The translations under genes and the position numbers were made by a program. The notes under the pieces are model-generated. The model did no database searches. It was not told where the DNA came from and worked only from the letters and a program-made list of their open reading frames with translations. A DNA stretch of 48,042 nt, taken from Actinomycetes bacterium (GTDB lineage Bacteria; Actinomycetota; JAHEXW01). The stretch is taken from positions 1-48,042 of the forward strand of contig JAHEXW010000014.1 of assembly GCA_023251915.1 (NCBI GenBank). Reading direction: 5' to 3'. Numbering within the stretch: position 1 is the first letter of the stretch; every line of letters begins with the position of its first letter. Below, piece after piece: positions 33,163 through 42,576 of this stretch.

Positions 33163-35445
33163 TTGGTAAGACGAAGCGAACAGAGAGAGTTACAGAGACT
33201 TGTCGGCGAGCTGGAGAGGCGAGCCGAGGTCGCCGCCAGTCTGCGGGATATCTTCCGAATCCTGAACTCGAATCGGCCCTTGGAAGAAGTCCTCGACTTT
33301 ATCATCGCGCACGCTCGCACTGTCTTGGGCGCCGATGACGTCGGCATCTACCGCCTGGAACCGCAACCAAACGATACCGTCGTCCTACAAACCTCGCGGG
33401 GCCTCGACAAACCCTATATCACGGACCTGGCCATCAGCATCGACGGCGGCGTCGTCGGCAGCACTATCTTGAAGAAGAAGCCTTTGATCATCCCGGATTC
33501 CGCGACGGTCGTCGAGATGTCGGCTTCATTGATGCTTAGCCCCGAACAAGAGGAACTGGTCCGGCAACTATATTCAACACACCGAGCCCTGCTCGGGGTC
33601 CCCTTTATCATCAAAGACGAGGTTTACGGCGGCATCGTGCTGTTCTACGACGAAACGCGCGAGTTCAGCGACGAGGATGTCGCTCTAGCCCTGGCGATCG
33701 GCGACCAAACGGCGCTGGCCATTGAAAACGCGCAAACGCGTGAACAAATCGAGCAGCGCGCCAAGGTCGCGGAGGGATTGCGAGACGTCTTCGGCATCCT
33801 TAATTCCAACCGGCCGTTCACGGAGGCCCTAGAGTACATAGTGGAACGAACCGGCGAACTGTTAGGAGCCGATAGCGTCGGCCTCTATAGCATCTCGGAT
33901 GACCTGACGCGCGTGCAGCTAAACGCCGGCTGGGGCATGGGCCTGGAAAAGATGGCCGGGATGGTAATCCCCTTTTACGCCGGGAGCATGGACAAAAAAT
34001 ACAACAAAGAACCGCTTGTTCTGCCTGATATCAGTGTGATGCTGGACCAGCTGCTCGCCGCCAGCCCCACCGCCGCGACCGACGAAACGGGGATGCTCGC
34101 GGGCATAAAATCAATGATTGCGACACCAGTGATCGTCAAGGACAAGATCTACGGGTCCTTGCATTTGTATTACGGCAATCGCCGCCAGTTCTCCGACGAA
34201 GACGTCGAATTGGCCAAGACGTTTGGCAACCAGGCGGCGCTAGCGCTGGAGAACGCGACCGCACAAGAACAAACCGAACAGCGAGCCAAAGTCGCAGAAA
34301 GCCTTAGGGACATTATGGAGGTTTTGAACTCCGATCTGCCATTCAATCGCGTTCTGGACCGAATAGTAGAACAGGCCAGTAATCTGCTCGGAGCCGCCGC
34401 GGTCGCCGTCTATAAGCTCTATCCAGAAGAAGCGCTCCTGCGTATCCAGGCGGCTGCGGGTCTCAGCCCCGAATACGTTGAGCAAATGTCGATCCCGGTC
34501 GGCGAAGCGGCCGTAGGAAAGGCTGTGCTGGCAAAGGAGCCCGTCCAGGTATATGACATTACGGCGGCATTCACGGAGACGGACGACATCGCCGCGGACC
34601 CGACCCGCCGCCAACTCTTGCATGAATTGGTTGTCGAGTACCGCTCTGTGTTGGCGGTGCCGCTGATTATTAAGGACGAGGTCTACGGCGGGATAACGAT
34701 TTACTACCATGAACCGCGCGAATGGTCAACCGAAGATATCGATCTGGCCAGCACTTTTGCCAACCATGTCGCGTTGGCGATAGAACACGAACGCCTCGAC
34801 GCGCGCACTCGAGAGGCCGCCGTGTCCGGCGAGCGCAATCGCTTGGCCCGGGAATTGCACGACGCGGTCACCCAGACGCTGTTCTCTGCCTCTTTGATCG
34901 CGGAAGTGTTGCCAAGAATTTGGGAGAAGAACGAAGAGGCGGGCCGACAACGGCTGGAGGAACTGCGCGGATTGACCCGCGGCGCGCTGGCCGAGATGAG
35001 AACGCTCCTCTTGGAACTCCGACCGTCCGCTCTTTTGGATGCGGACCTGAGCGACCTTCTTCAACAGCTGGCAGACGCGGCAACGACGGCCGGAAGAGTT
35101 CCGGTTGATGTCGTCATTAAGGGCAGCACACCTGTTCCGGGCGATGTCAAGGTCACTTTCTACCGGATCGCCCAAGAAGCGCTAAACAACGTGGCCAAAC
35201 ACTCCGGGGCCTCGGAAGCCGAGATCACATTGCTCTTGGGCGACAAAACGGCGGAGATGCGTATCCTGGATAATGGACGGGGTTTCGAGGGCAGTCCCGG
35301 CAAACCGGATTCGCTGGGTTTGGGTATCATGAGCGAGCGGGCGGCTGTGATCGGCGGCGAGCTGATGATCAAAAGCGAGCTAGGCCGTGGGACGAGTGTA
35401 ATCATACGCTGGACAAACAACAGAGGTCAGAAGGAGACAAAATGA
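33163..35445 (+). CDS. Triple-GAF, NarL-type (HisKA_3) sensor histidine kinase
   Basis: A 760-residue cytoplasmic kinase with no membrane helices. Three homologous GAF domains (about 25-190, 200-365 and 375-540) each end in a YGGI/YGSL...ALAIEN/ALALEN pattern. The dimerisation/phosphoacceptor domain is GERNRLARELHDAVTQTLFSASL (His about 564) and the catalytic domain has the N-box QEALNNVAKHS, DNGRGF and LGLGIMSERA. GAF ligands might be haem, nucleotides or small molecules; no Cys ligands for a cluster are obvious. The TTG start has AGAGG upstream. It overlaps the regulator gene by 4 nt (ATGA). Confidence 0.92.
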   Translation: MVRRSEQRELQRLVGELERRAEVAASLRDIFRILNSNRPLEEVLDFIIAHARTVLGADDVGIYRLEPQPNDTVVLQTSRGLDKPYITDLAISIDGGVVGSTILKKKPLIIPDSATVVEMSASLMLSPEQEELVRQLYSTHRALLGVPFIIKDEVYGGIVLFYDETREFSDEDVALALAIGDQTALAIENAQTREQIEQRAKVAEGLRDVFGILNSNRPFTEALEYIVERTGELLGADSVGLYSISDDLTRVQLNAGWGMGLEKMAGMVIPFYAGSMDKKYNKEPLVLPDISVMLDQLLAASPTAATDETGMLAGIKSMIATPVIVKDKIYGSLHLYYGNRRQFSDEDVELAKTFGNQAALALENATAQEQTEQRAKVAESLRDIMEVLNSDLPFNRVLDRIVEQASNLLGAAAVAVYKLYPEEALLRIQAAAGLSPEYVEQMSIPVGEAAVGKAVLAKEPVQVYDITAAFTETDDIAADPTRRQLLHELVVEYRSVLAVPLIIKDEVYGGITIYYHEPREWSTEDIDLASTFANHVALAIEHERLDARTREAAVSGERNRLARELHDAVTQTLFSASLIAEVLPRIWEKNEEAGRQRLEELRGLTRGALAEMRTLLLELRPSALLDADLSDLLQQLADAATTAGRVPVDVVIKGSTPVPGDVKVTFYRIAQEALNNVAKHSGASEAEITLLLGDKTAEMRILDNGRGFEGSPGKPDSLGLGIMSERAAVIGGELMIKSELGRGTSVIIRWTNNRGQKETK

Positions 35446-36083
35446 CCGACAAAAACCCTATCCGGGTCATGATCGTCGACGACCACGCCGTGGTGCGCAG
35501 CGGTCTTTCCGCTTTTCTGTTGGCCTATGACGACCTGGAGATGGTCGGTCAAGCGGACGGCGGCGCGGCCGCGGTGGCCATGTGCGTCGGAGTCAAGCCG
35601 GATGTAGTTCTTATGGACCTGGTCATGCCTGATATGGACGGCGCCGCAACGACTGAAGCAATATTGGCTGAATGCCCGAACGTTAAGGTCGTGGCCCTAA
35701 CCAGCTTCCCCGAGGAAGACCTGGTGCAGAAAGCTCTGCGAGCTGGCGCAATCAGTTACCTGCTTAAGAATGTCAGCGGCGACGAATTGGCGGGAGCCAT
35801 TCGCGCGGCCGCGGCCGGAAAATCGGTACTGGCGCCCGAGGCAACGGAAGCGCTCATCCATGCGGCCGCCAAACCCGCAGATATTGGAGCTGACCTGACC
35901 GATCGCGAACGCGACGTCCTGCGCCTGATGGCCGAGGGCAAAGGCAACAAAGAAATCTCCGACCTTCTGTTTATCAGTCAGTCAACAACGAAGTTTCATG
36001 TCAGCAACGTCCTGATGAAACTGGGAGCCGCCAGCCGTACCGAAGCGGTCGCCTTGGCTCTGACCAAAAAGCTGCTTCTCTAG
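35442..36083 (+). CDS. NarL/FixJ-family response regulator
   Basis: A 213-residue regulator: receiver domain with DD13-14 region, phosphoacceptor D59 (VVLMDLVMPDMDG) and Lys in SYLLKNVSG; then a LuxR-type DNA-binding domain, LTDRERDVLRLMAEGKGNKEISDLLFISQSTTKFHVSNVLMKLGA. It is the partner of the triple-GAF kinase, with which it is translationally coupled. Likely targets are the divergent promoters around 33064 and the ABC exporter genes that follow (inference). Confidence 0.93.
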   Translation: MTDKNPIRVMIVDDHAVVRSGLSAFLLAYDDLEMVGQADGGAAAVAMCVGVKPDVVLMDLVMPDMDGAATTEAILAECPNVKVVALTSFPEEDLVQKALRAGAISYLLKNVSGDELAGAIRAAAAGKSVLAPEATEALIHAAAKPADIGADLTDRERDVLRLMAEGKGNKEISDLLFISQSTTKFHVSNVLMKLGAASRTEAVALALTKKLLL

Positions 36084-36191
36084 AAGCAAGCGTAAAGCCA
36101 GGTCGGTTACCAGGTATGTCGCCCCGCTATTTGCGGTATTATGTGCAAGAACTTGAATGTCTTATCTTCATCTAATATGAATGGAGGATGA

Positions 36192-37067
36192 ATGGCCGTA
36201 ATCGAGACCAAGAAACTCACCAAGTACTATGGTAAAGACAGGGGCATCATCGATGTCGACATAAGCGTTGACGAGGGTGAGATCTATGGGTTCATCGGGC
36301 CGAACGGCGCCGGCAAATCGACTACGATCAGAATCCTGTTGTCCCTTATCTACGCCAGCAGCGGCACCGCGACCATATTCGGCAAAGACGTCGTCGAATA
36401 CGGACCCGAAATCAAGAAAGAGATAGGCTACCTACCCTCCGAAGTCTTCTATTACGACAACATGCGGGTCAAGGAGCTGCTTGAATATTCCGCTAGTTTC
36501 TATAAGAAAGACTGCTCCAAGCGAATAAAAGAGTTGTCGGAGATCATGGATCTCGACCTCGGCAAAAAGATTGACGATCTCTCCTACGGCAATAAAAAGA
36601 AGGTGGGGATCGTTCAGGGGTTGATCCACGAACCGAAGCTGATAATTCTTGATGAACCAACTGGCGGGTTGGACCCGTTGATGCAGCAGAAGTTTTTTGA
36701 GCTAGTTCACGAGGAAAATCGCAAGGGAGCGACAATATTCCTCTCGTCGCACATCTTGAGCGAAGTTCAAAGACTCTGCGACCGGGTCGCAATCATCAAA
36801 GATGGCAAAATCATCCAGGTCGAAAAGATGAGCGATCTTGCCAACAGCAACTACAGCCAATTCAAGCTCACAACGACAACACCCTTGCCGACCGGCTATT
36901 TTGACATACCCGGTATTTCAGATCTGGAGACGAATTCGACACACGCGAGTTTCCTATTCAAAGGCAACATCAATACGGTGACCAAGAAGCTGGCCGAGCT
37001 CGATTTGTTAAGCCTTTTTGTCGAAGAGCCTGACTTGGAAGAAATATTCCTGCATTACTACGAGTAG
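36192..37067 (+). CDS. ABC-2 type exporter ATPase
   Basis: A 291-residue ATPase with Walker A GPNGAGKST, Q-loop YLPSEVFYY, signature LSYGNKKKVGIVQGL (LSYGN instead of LSGGQ, as in several BcrA/CcmA-type exporters), Walker B LIILDEPTGGLDP and HILSEVQ. The C-terminal extension ends in EEPDLEEIFLHYYE, typical of drug/antibiotic exporters. Two permeases follow. A GGAGG precedes the ATG. The operon starts 108 bp after the response regulator and may be under its control. Confidence 0.92.
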   Translation: MAVIETKKLTKYYGKDRGIIDVDISVDEGEIYGFIGPNGAGKSTTIRILLSLIYASSGTATIFGKDVVEYGPEIKKEIGYLPSEVFYYDNMRVKELLEYSASFYKKDCSKRIKELSEIMDLDLGKKIDDLSYGNKKKVGIVQGLIHEPKLIILDEPTGGLDPLMQQKFFELVHEENRKGATIFLSSHILSEVQRLCDRVAIIKDGKIIQVEKMSDLANSNYSQFKLTTTTPLPTGYFDIPGISDLETNSTHASFLFKGNINTVTKKLAELDLLSLFVEEPDLEEIFLHYYE

Positions 37068-37076
37068 GGGTGAGAC

Positions 37077-37877
37077 ATGAAAGCCCTCTTTTGGCATGAA
37101 CTAAAACAGAACCGCCGCACGGCAATCATTTGGATAATTTCGTTAACGGCAGTGGCGGTGCTATACATGTCGATTTTTCCTGCGTTTGCCGACGCCGCGG
37201 ATACCGTGAGCAAGATATACAGCCAATTACCGCTCGCCATCCGCAAAGCCTTCAATATCAATTTCGATCCTAAATTTGCGCTGGCAAGTTTCTATGCCCT
37301 TACCTTAGGCTTTACGACACTAGCCGCCGCGATCCAAGCGATGAACCTGGGGACCGCCTCGCTAAGCAAGGAGGAACGCGGAAAAACGGCCGAATTCTTG
37401 TTATCGAAACCGATCAAGCGGAGCGATATTGCGACAGCCAAACTGGCTGCCGCCGCTTTTGTTATCGCCATCACAAACGCCGTCTTCATAACTGCGACAT
37501 GGCTGATCATGACAATGGTTTCAAAGGTATCTTTGTCCGCGAACGTCTTTTTATTGATGTCCTTTACGCTGATGTTCGTCCAGTTATTCTTCGTCGCACT
37601 AGGGTTCCTGATATCGGCAACAGCCAACAAGATCAAACGGGTCTTATCTGTTTCGCTGGTGACTGTGTTCAGCTTCTACATAATCGGTATGTTCGATGCG
37701 GTCTTAGGCGCGAAAACGGTTAGATATCTGACCCCGTTTAAGTTCTTCGATTTGATCTATATATTTAAACACGGTGCCTACGAATGGCCTTATCCGGCCA
37801 TCGAGATAGTCTTTGTCATCGCCGCGGTCACGGCCGGGTACTATTTCTATAATCGCCGGGACATCAGTTCCATTTGA
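37077..37877 (+). CDS. ABC-2 type exporter permease, first copy
   Basis: A 266-residue membrane protein with six helices. It begins FWHELKQNRRTAIIW and continues in the ABC-2 pattern, with KEERGKTAEFLLSKPIKRSDIATAKL after the second helix, matching the E-x-x-x-x-T-x-x-x-L-L-x-x-P-I motif of the family. It starts 9 nt after the ATPase stop. It resembles the next gene in length, order and motifs (FWHELK, TEFLxxKPI, LTPFK), so the two arose by duplication and probably work as a heterodimer. Confidence 0.88.
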   Translation: MKALFWHELKQNRRTAIIWIISLTAVAVLYMSIFPAFADAADTVSKIYSQLPLAIRKAFNINFDPKFALASFYALTLGFTTLAAAIQAMNLGTASLSKEERGKTAEFLLSKPIKRSDIATAKLAAAAFVIAITNAVFITATWLIMTMVSKVSLSANVFLLMSFTLMFVQLFFVALGFLISATANKIKRVLSVSLVTVFSFYIIGMFDAVLGAKTVRYLTPFKFFDLIYIFKHGAYEWPYPAIEIVFVIAAVTAGYYFYNRRDISSI

Positions 37878-37907
37878 TTTGCCGTTAACTGAAAGGGTGC
37901 TGCTGAT

Positions 37908-38705
37908 ATGAATGTATTCTGGCACGAATTGAAGGCCCATCGAAAGGGCCTGATCTGGTGGTCGCTCGGCATGTTTTTAATGGTCTATTCCGGAATGGCC
38001 AAGTATGGCGCCTATAAAGCGTCGTCAGTTGACGTAACTAAGGTCTTCGGGGCTATCCCCAAGGTTGTCAAGGCGGTTCTGGGCATGCGCGACGTGGATT
38101 TGTCGACAGCCATCGGATTTTTTGTAATTTTGTTTATCTACCTAATCGTTATGGCGGCGATCCATGCTTCGCTGCTGGGCGCGGGCGTGCTGACGGAGGA
38201 GGAGCTTGACCGGACGACGGAGTTCCTGTTCGCCAAGCCGATATCCCGCGTCCAAGCTGTTATCGCAAAGACATCCGCGGCTCTAGTGGCCGTGACGACT
38301 CTAAACGTTGTTACAACCGTTTCCTCAGTCGTATTTGTCTCTGCCTACAACAAAGACGCACCTGTCACACGCGAAGTGCTGATCCTGATGGGCGGCCTGT
38401 ATTTGGCACAGCTTCTGTTTCTATCGGCCGGACTGGCGGCAGCGGCAATCGTCCAGAACCCGAAGCGGGCCGCGGCGGTTGTCTCTGCGTACCTCTTCGG
38501 AACATACTTCATATCGCTTTGGCTGGACATTACCGAAAAGGCGCAATGGCTTAAATACTTGACACCCTTTAAATACTTTGACGCGGCGGCAATCGTTAAG
38601 GCTTCGTCTTTAGACCCAGTCTACATAGCCATCTCGGCAATCCTGACGACTGTCTTGATCGTGCTGACGTTCGTGTTCTATCAGCGGCGCGACCTCAACG
38701 TTTAG
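37908..38705 (+). CDS. ABC-2 type exporter permease, second copy
   Basis: A 265-residue paralogue of the preceding permease: FWHELKAHRKGLIWW at the start, TEEELDRTTEFLFAKPISRVQAVIAKT after helix two, KYLTPFKYFDAAAIV before the last helix, and a short basic tail (YQRRDLNV; the first copy ends in YNRRDISSI). It has six predicted helices. The exported compound is unknown. The operon ends here; the next gene, of DNA repair type, begins 11 nt later and may be transcribed with it. Confidence 0.88.
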   Translation: MNVFWHELKAHRKGLIWWSLGMFLMVYSGMAKYGAYKASSVDVTKVFGAIPKVVKAVLGMRDVDLSTAIGFFVILFIYLIVMAAIHASLLGAGVLTEEELDRTTEFLFAKPISRVQAVIAKTSAALVAVTTLNVVTTVSSVVFVSAYNKDAPVTREVLILMGGLYLAQLLFLSAGLAAAAIVQNPKRAAAVVSAYLFGTYFISLWLDITEKAQWLKYLTPFKYFDAAAIVKASSLDPVYIAISAILTTVLIVLTFVFYQRRDLNV

Positions 38706-38716
38706 GCCTTGCGGGC

Positions 38717-39256
38717 ATGAGCGACCCCGTTTTCGTCATCCACGCCCATGATACAGCCCGTGACCGGGTTCACTACGATCTGCGCCTGGAGATCGACGGC
38801 GTGCTAAAGGGCTGGTCCATCCCGCGAGGCCCGTCTACCAACCCTCGAGTCAAACGTCTTGCTATTCCGGTCAACGACCAACCTCTTGCTTTCGCCCCTT
38901 TCGAAGGCATCATCGACGATCCAAGTTCTGAAGCCGGCACCGTCCAAGTCTGGGACATTGGCGTCTACCATAACCTAAAGAACATCCACGGGCAGACAAC
39001 GATGTCTATGGCTCAACAGCTGGAGCGGGGCGAGATTCTGATCCATCTGGAAGGCCAGAAGCTCACGGGAGGGTTTGCCTTAATAAAGCTCCAGAATCCG
39101 AAAGGCGGCGGCAACCCCTGGTTGTTGGTTAAGATGCGTGACGAATTCGCATCGGTGCGCTCTCGGGCTAAGAAAGACTCATCGGCCGTGACAGGCCGGA
39201 CTGTGGCCGAAATTCGCGCCGCGTCGAGATTATCTAAAGCTCAATCAAAGCCTTAA
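38717..39256 (+). CDS. Stand-alone LigD-type phosphoesterase (PE) domain protein
   Basis: A 179-residue protein that aligns with the N-terminal PE domain of LigD: FVIHAHDTARDRVHYDLRLEIDGVLKGWSIPRGPS, then VNDQPLAFAPFEGIID and VQVWDIGVYH. The PE domain trims 3' phosphates and ribonucleotides from DNA ends. Here the metal-ligand His of DHPLDY is Gln (DQPLAF) and the GEYGAG loop is DPSSEAG, so catalysis may be altered or lost. It lies tail to tail with ligD and their 3' ends overlap by 23 nt. A structural or regulatory partner of LigD is possible. Confidence 0.85.
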   Translation: MSDPVFVIHAHDTARDRVHYDLRLEIDGVLKGWSIPRGPSTNPRVKRLAIPVNDQPLAFAPFEGIIDDPSSEAGTVQVWDIGVYHNLKNIHGQTTMSMAQQLERGEILIHLEGQKLTGGFALIKLQNPKGGGNPWLLVKMRDEFASVRSRAKKDSSAVTGRTVAEIRAASRLSKAQSKP

Positions 39257-41690
39257 GATTAGACAAGACGGCACCAATATCGATTGCCTGGTCGTGGATG
39301 CCTTTCCATAGATCACCGCTTGTTCTCACCCGCGTCATGGCGTTCTCAATGTTAAAATCTTCGGCCTTCAATCCTTTCTTGACCTCGGCCCAGCGCAGCG
39401 GCATGGATACCGGCGCTCCCCGGTGCGGCCGCAGACTATAAGGCGCCGCCACTGTCGCCCCTTTTCGGTTCTGCAGATAGTCAAGATAGACTCGCTTCAC
39501 ACGGGTCTTCGGGTCGCGCTTCAGGCTGGTGATATCCGGCAGACGCCGATTAGTTAGTACACAGACCAGTTCGGCGAACTCTCTCGCTTGGTCATAAGAG
39601 TACTGAGCACCCAAGGGCAGGAATATGTGCATCCCGGTTGCCCCTGACGTCTTAACGTAAGGTTCTACATTCGCTTGCCGGAGCACGTCGTGAACTGTTT
39701 TAGCCGTCTCCACAACGGCCGAAAAAGGAATGTCTTCGGGGTCGAGATCGATGACGGCGAAGTCGGGGTTATCCAGATGGTCGACCCGGGACAACCACGG
39801 ATTCAACTCTATACAACCGAGGTTGGCCAGATACAGCAGCGTTCGCTCATCCCCGCAAAGGATGTAGTTGACGGTCTTATTCTCCTCAGACGACGTCACA
39901 GCAACCGTCTTGACCCAGTCGGGCGTATCTTCGCCGGCGTTCTTCTGCCAGAACCCATTGTCCGCGAGACCGTTAGGAAATCGATGCAGTGATTGCGGGT
40001 AGCCAGCCAGATGCGGCAGAATGAACGGCGCGATTGCCTGATAGTAGTCAATCATGTCGCCTTTCGTAATCCCATCCTCCGGCCAGTAGAGCTTGGACGT
40101 ATTAGTGCGCTTGACCGCGGCGGCCGCTTTTGCGATCGTGTTAGGTTTTGCTCGCGTCGGATCCGGGACAGCGCTCTCTGCAATGACGTCGCGCGGTTCC
40201 TTGTCTTCGCGCAGGCCGCGATAGGAGGGCTGTCGCAACAAACCCTCGCGCGTCCATTCGGCAAATTCAACCTCGGCGACCATCTGTGGTCTTACCCACG
40301 TCGCAGGCGCGTTCGTTTCTGGTATTGTCGTAAACGGGCATTTCCTGGCCTCCAGCTTGGTAAGCCGTTGCCAAAGGTCTTGCAGGGTGCGGTCATCGAA
40401 GCCTGTGCCGACATGCCCGGCGAATACCAGCTTGTCTTCTCGGTAAACGCCAACCAGCAAAGACCCGAAATACTGCCGTCCTCGCCGCGGCGCCGTATAG
40501 CCGCCGATCACGAACTCCTGGCTGGATCGGGCCTTTATCTTTAGCCAGGAACGACCGCGCGCGCCGGGCAGATAAGCGCTGTCTCCATCTTTGGCAACAA
40601 TCCCTTCCAAACCAGCTTGCGCGGCAGAGGCAAAGAGAGCTTTACCCCGGTCGGCCACGTGGTCGGCAAATCTCACCATGGGGCTTTTAGGTAAGGTCTG
40701 AGCGAGGATTTGCTTGCGTTGCCGCGCCGGCAGAGACATCAGGTTATGTCCGTCCAACCACAGAATATCGAAGACGTAATAGGCCAGCGCTCCTCGGCCG
40801 TCTCGCAGATAGTCCTGGAGAAGCTGAAAAGACGGCCGTCCGGAGCTGTCCAGCACCACCACCTCGCCATCTAGCACCGCATTGTGGTCAATCCGCCTCA
40901 GCTCTTTGACAAGCGGCGCGAACCTATCATTCAGAGAGTGACCGGTTCGTGAGTATAGCAAGACCTGCCCGCTGTCTATCTGGCCGACGGCCCTGTATCC
41001 GTCATACTTAATCTCGAACAACCAACCGGGCCGGTCAAACGGTTTATCGATAAGTGTCGCCATCATCGGAACTACATGGTCAGGGAGCGGTCCGGCCGGC
41101 GCTTCGTCCAGAGGCGGATCACCGATCTCCTCGAGCCGTTTCCCCGAAACGACAGATTGATCCAAGGAAAGAACGTCCTCTTCGCCAGCGCTACTATCAC
41201 GCGCCTTGATCAGCAGCCAAGCGTTTTCTCCGGCTCGCCTGGCGCGGACCAGAGCGAACTCACCATTGAGCTTCTCGCCTTGGAGGATGACGCTCAGGTG
41301 TCCTTTGGCCAGACCGGCGGCGAACGCTTTGGCCTGCTGCGCGGCTGATGTTTCCGGCCCTGCCCAGTGATACGTTCCCCTATCCCAGACCATGACCCGC
41401 CCGGCGCCGTATTCGCCGTCCGGAATGATTCCTTCGAAGTCGATATAATCGAGCGGGTGGTCTTCGACCATTACAGCTAAACGTTTGTGAGTCGGATCAA
41501 GGGAGGGTCCTTTGGGCACCGCCCAACTCTTCAAGACGCCGGCGTGCTCCAAACGCAGATCGTAGTGCAGGCGAGACGCGGCGTGCTTCTGGACAACAAA
41601 GCGGCCGCCCGGCTGGCCCGCCGCGATCTTTCCAGCCGGCTCCGGAGTCCTGTCGAAATGGCGCTTCTTGGCGTACTCCTCCAGAGCCAT
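39234..41690 (-). CDS. ligD: Multifunctional non-homologous end-joining DNA ligase LigD
   Basis: An 818-residue protein with domain order phosphoesterase - ligase - polymerase, as in Pseudomonas rather than Mycobacterium. PE (about 25-185) has QKHAASRLHYDLRLE and VEDHPLDY. The ligase (about 205-515) has the adenylated Lys in FEIKYDGYRAV, then DGEVVVLD, FDILW, EGIVAK and WLKIKA. The archaeal/eukaryal primase-like polymerase (about 540-818) shows KLYWPEDGITKGD, VIDLDPED with the catalytic Asp pair, and KTSGATGMHIFLPL. It repairs double-strand breaks together with Ku, encoded 6 nt upstream. Confidence 0.95.
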   Translation of the reverse strand: MALEEYAKKRHFDRTPEPAGKIAAGQPGGRFVVQKHAASRLHYDLRLEHAGVLKSWAVPKGPSLDPTHKRLAVMVEDHPLDYIDFEGIIPDGEYGAGRVMVWDRGTYHWAGPETSAAQQAKAFAAGLAKGHLSVILQGEKLNGEFALVRARRAGENAWLLIKARDSSAGEEDVLSLDQSVVSGKRLEEIGDPPLDEAPAGPLPDHVVPMMATLIDKPFDRPGWLFEIKYDGYRAVGQIDSGQVLLYSRTGHSLNDRFAPLVKELRRIDHNAVLDGEVVVLDSSGRPSFQLLQDYLRDGRGALAYYVFDILWLDGHNLMSLPARQRKQILAQTLPKSPMVRFADHVADRGKALFASAAQAGLEGIVAKDGDSAYLPGARGRSWLKIKARSSQEFVIGGYTAPRRGRQYFGSLLVGVYREDKLVFAGHVGTGFDDRTLQDLWQRLTKLEARKCPFTTIPETNAPATWVRPQMVAEVEFAEWTREGLLRQPSYRGLREDKEPRDVIAESAVPDPTRAKPNTIAKAAAAVKRTNTSKLYWPEDGITKGDMIDYYQAIAPFILPHLAGYPQSLHRFPNGLADNGFWQKNAGEDTPDWVKTVAVTSSEENKTVNYILCGDERTLLYLANLGCIELNPWLSRVDHLDNPDFAVIDLDPEDIPFSAVVETAKTVHDVLRQANVEPYVKTSGATGMHIFLPLGAQYSYDQAREFAELVCVLTNRRLPDITSLKRDPKTRVKRVYLDYLQNRKGATVAAPYSLRPHRGAPVSMPLRWAEVKKGLKAEDFNIENAMTRVRTSGDLWKGIHDQAIDIGAVLSNLKALIEL

Positions 41691-41696
41691 GGTGGC

Positions 41697-42482
41697 CTAG
41701 TGCTTCCCGGCCGGGTCCCGAGTCTTGTCGAGACTGGCTATTAGCGCCTCCATAAGATCCTTGGCGCGCGTCGGTTCGGGGGCTGACCCGACCGCGGTCG
41801 TTCGTTTTCCGGCAACCTTCTGGGCGACTATGCGCTCAATGTCTTCGCGATACGTGTCGTGATAATCGGTCGGATTAAACGGCTTGGCAAGCTGGGCAAT
41901 CAGCGTCTCGGCCATAGCCAGCTCAGCCGTCGTCCCCAGCGCAGCCGCCGGAATCTTGAGCTCGGCGGTCTCTCTCACTTCAGCTGGGTATCTGACTTGC
42001 TCGAGCCATAGCATTTCCCCCGCCGCCCTGATCATCCCCAACCGTTCGCGGTTGGAAAAGACGAACTTTGCGAGACCTGCTTTGCCGGTTTTAAGTAGCG
42101 CCCGGCACAGCAACGAGTATGCCTTGTCGGCCCCGGAATTCGGCTCAAGGTAATAGGGTTGCTCCAAGAGGATCGGGTCAACTTCGGCCGGATCAATGAA
42201 CGCGACTACGTCGATGGTCTTGGTCTTGCGCACATTGGCCTTCTCTAAATCCCTGTCCGAGAGCGCGACATACTCGCCCTTGGCGTATTCAAAGCCATGC
42301 ACCAGCTCATCGTAGGGGACTTCTTGCCCATCGGCCTCGCTGACGCGCACATAGCGGACGCGGGCCATATCTTTCTTGCGCAACCAATGGAACCTCGGAC
42401 GATCTTCCCCGGTCGCTTTGTAGACATTCACCGGGATGTTGACTAGCCCAAAGGAGAGAGAACCTGACCACATCGGACGCAT
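41697..42482 (-). CDS. ku: Ku protein of bacterial end joining
   Basis: A 261-residue Ku homologue that encircles DNA ends and recruits LigD. The family opening MRPMWSGSLSFGLVNIPVNVYKAT is exact and sits behind GGGAGGAAAC, so ATG 42482 is the start although the frame stays open to 42704. Further motifs: FHWLRKKDMARVRYVR, EVPYDELVHGFEY and the PYYLEPNSGADKAYSLL core. The short basic C-terminus (after about residue 235) may bind DNA or LigD. It is co-transcribed with ligD. Confidence 0.95.
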   Translation of the reverse strand: MRPMWSGSLSFGLVNIPVNVYKATGEDRPRFHWLRKKDMARVRYVRVSEADGQEVPYDELVHGFEYAKGEYVALSDRDLEKANVRKTKTIDVVAFIDPAEVDPILLEQPYYLEPNSGADKAYSLLCRALLKTGKAGLAKFVFSNRERLGMIRAAGEMLWLEQVRYPAEVRETAELKIPAAALGTTAELAMAETLIAQLAKPFNPTDYHDTYREDIERIVAQKVAGKRTTAVGSAPEPTRAKDLMEALIASLDKTRDPAGKH

Positions 42483-42500
42483 GTTTCCTCCCGTCTTTGT

Positions 42501-42545
42501 GGGGTCAGGTCTTGCTTTTGACATAAGATTGCATAACCTGACACC
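42501..42545. repeat. REP-like inverted-repeat element before ku
   Basis: GGGGTCAGGT (42501-42510) and ACCTGACACC (42536-42545) form an imperfect 10-bp inverted repeat around CTTGCTTTTGACATAAGATT. Sequences of this type occur as dispersed REP/BIME-like elements in other bacteria, where they are linked to Y1 (TnpA-REP) transposases. No transposase is present here. It lies 18 bp upstream of the ku ATG and would be in the ku leader. Confidence 0.5.
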
Positions 42546-42576
42546 ATGGTCCAACCTATGGGTAGTATAACACTGG

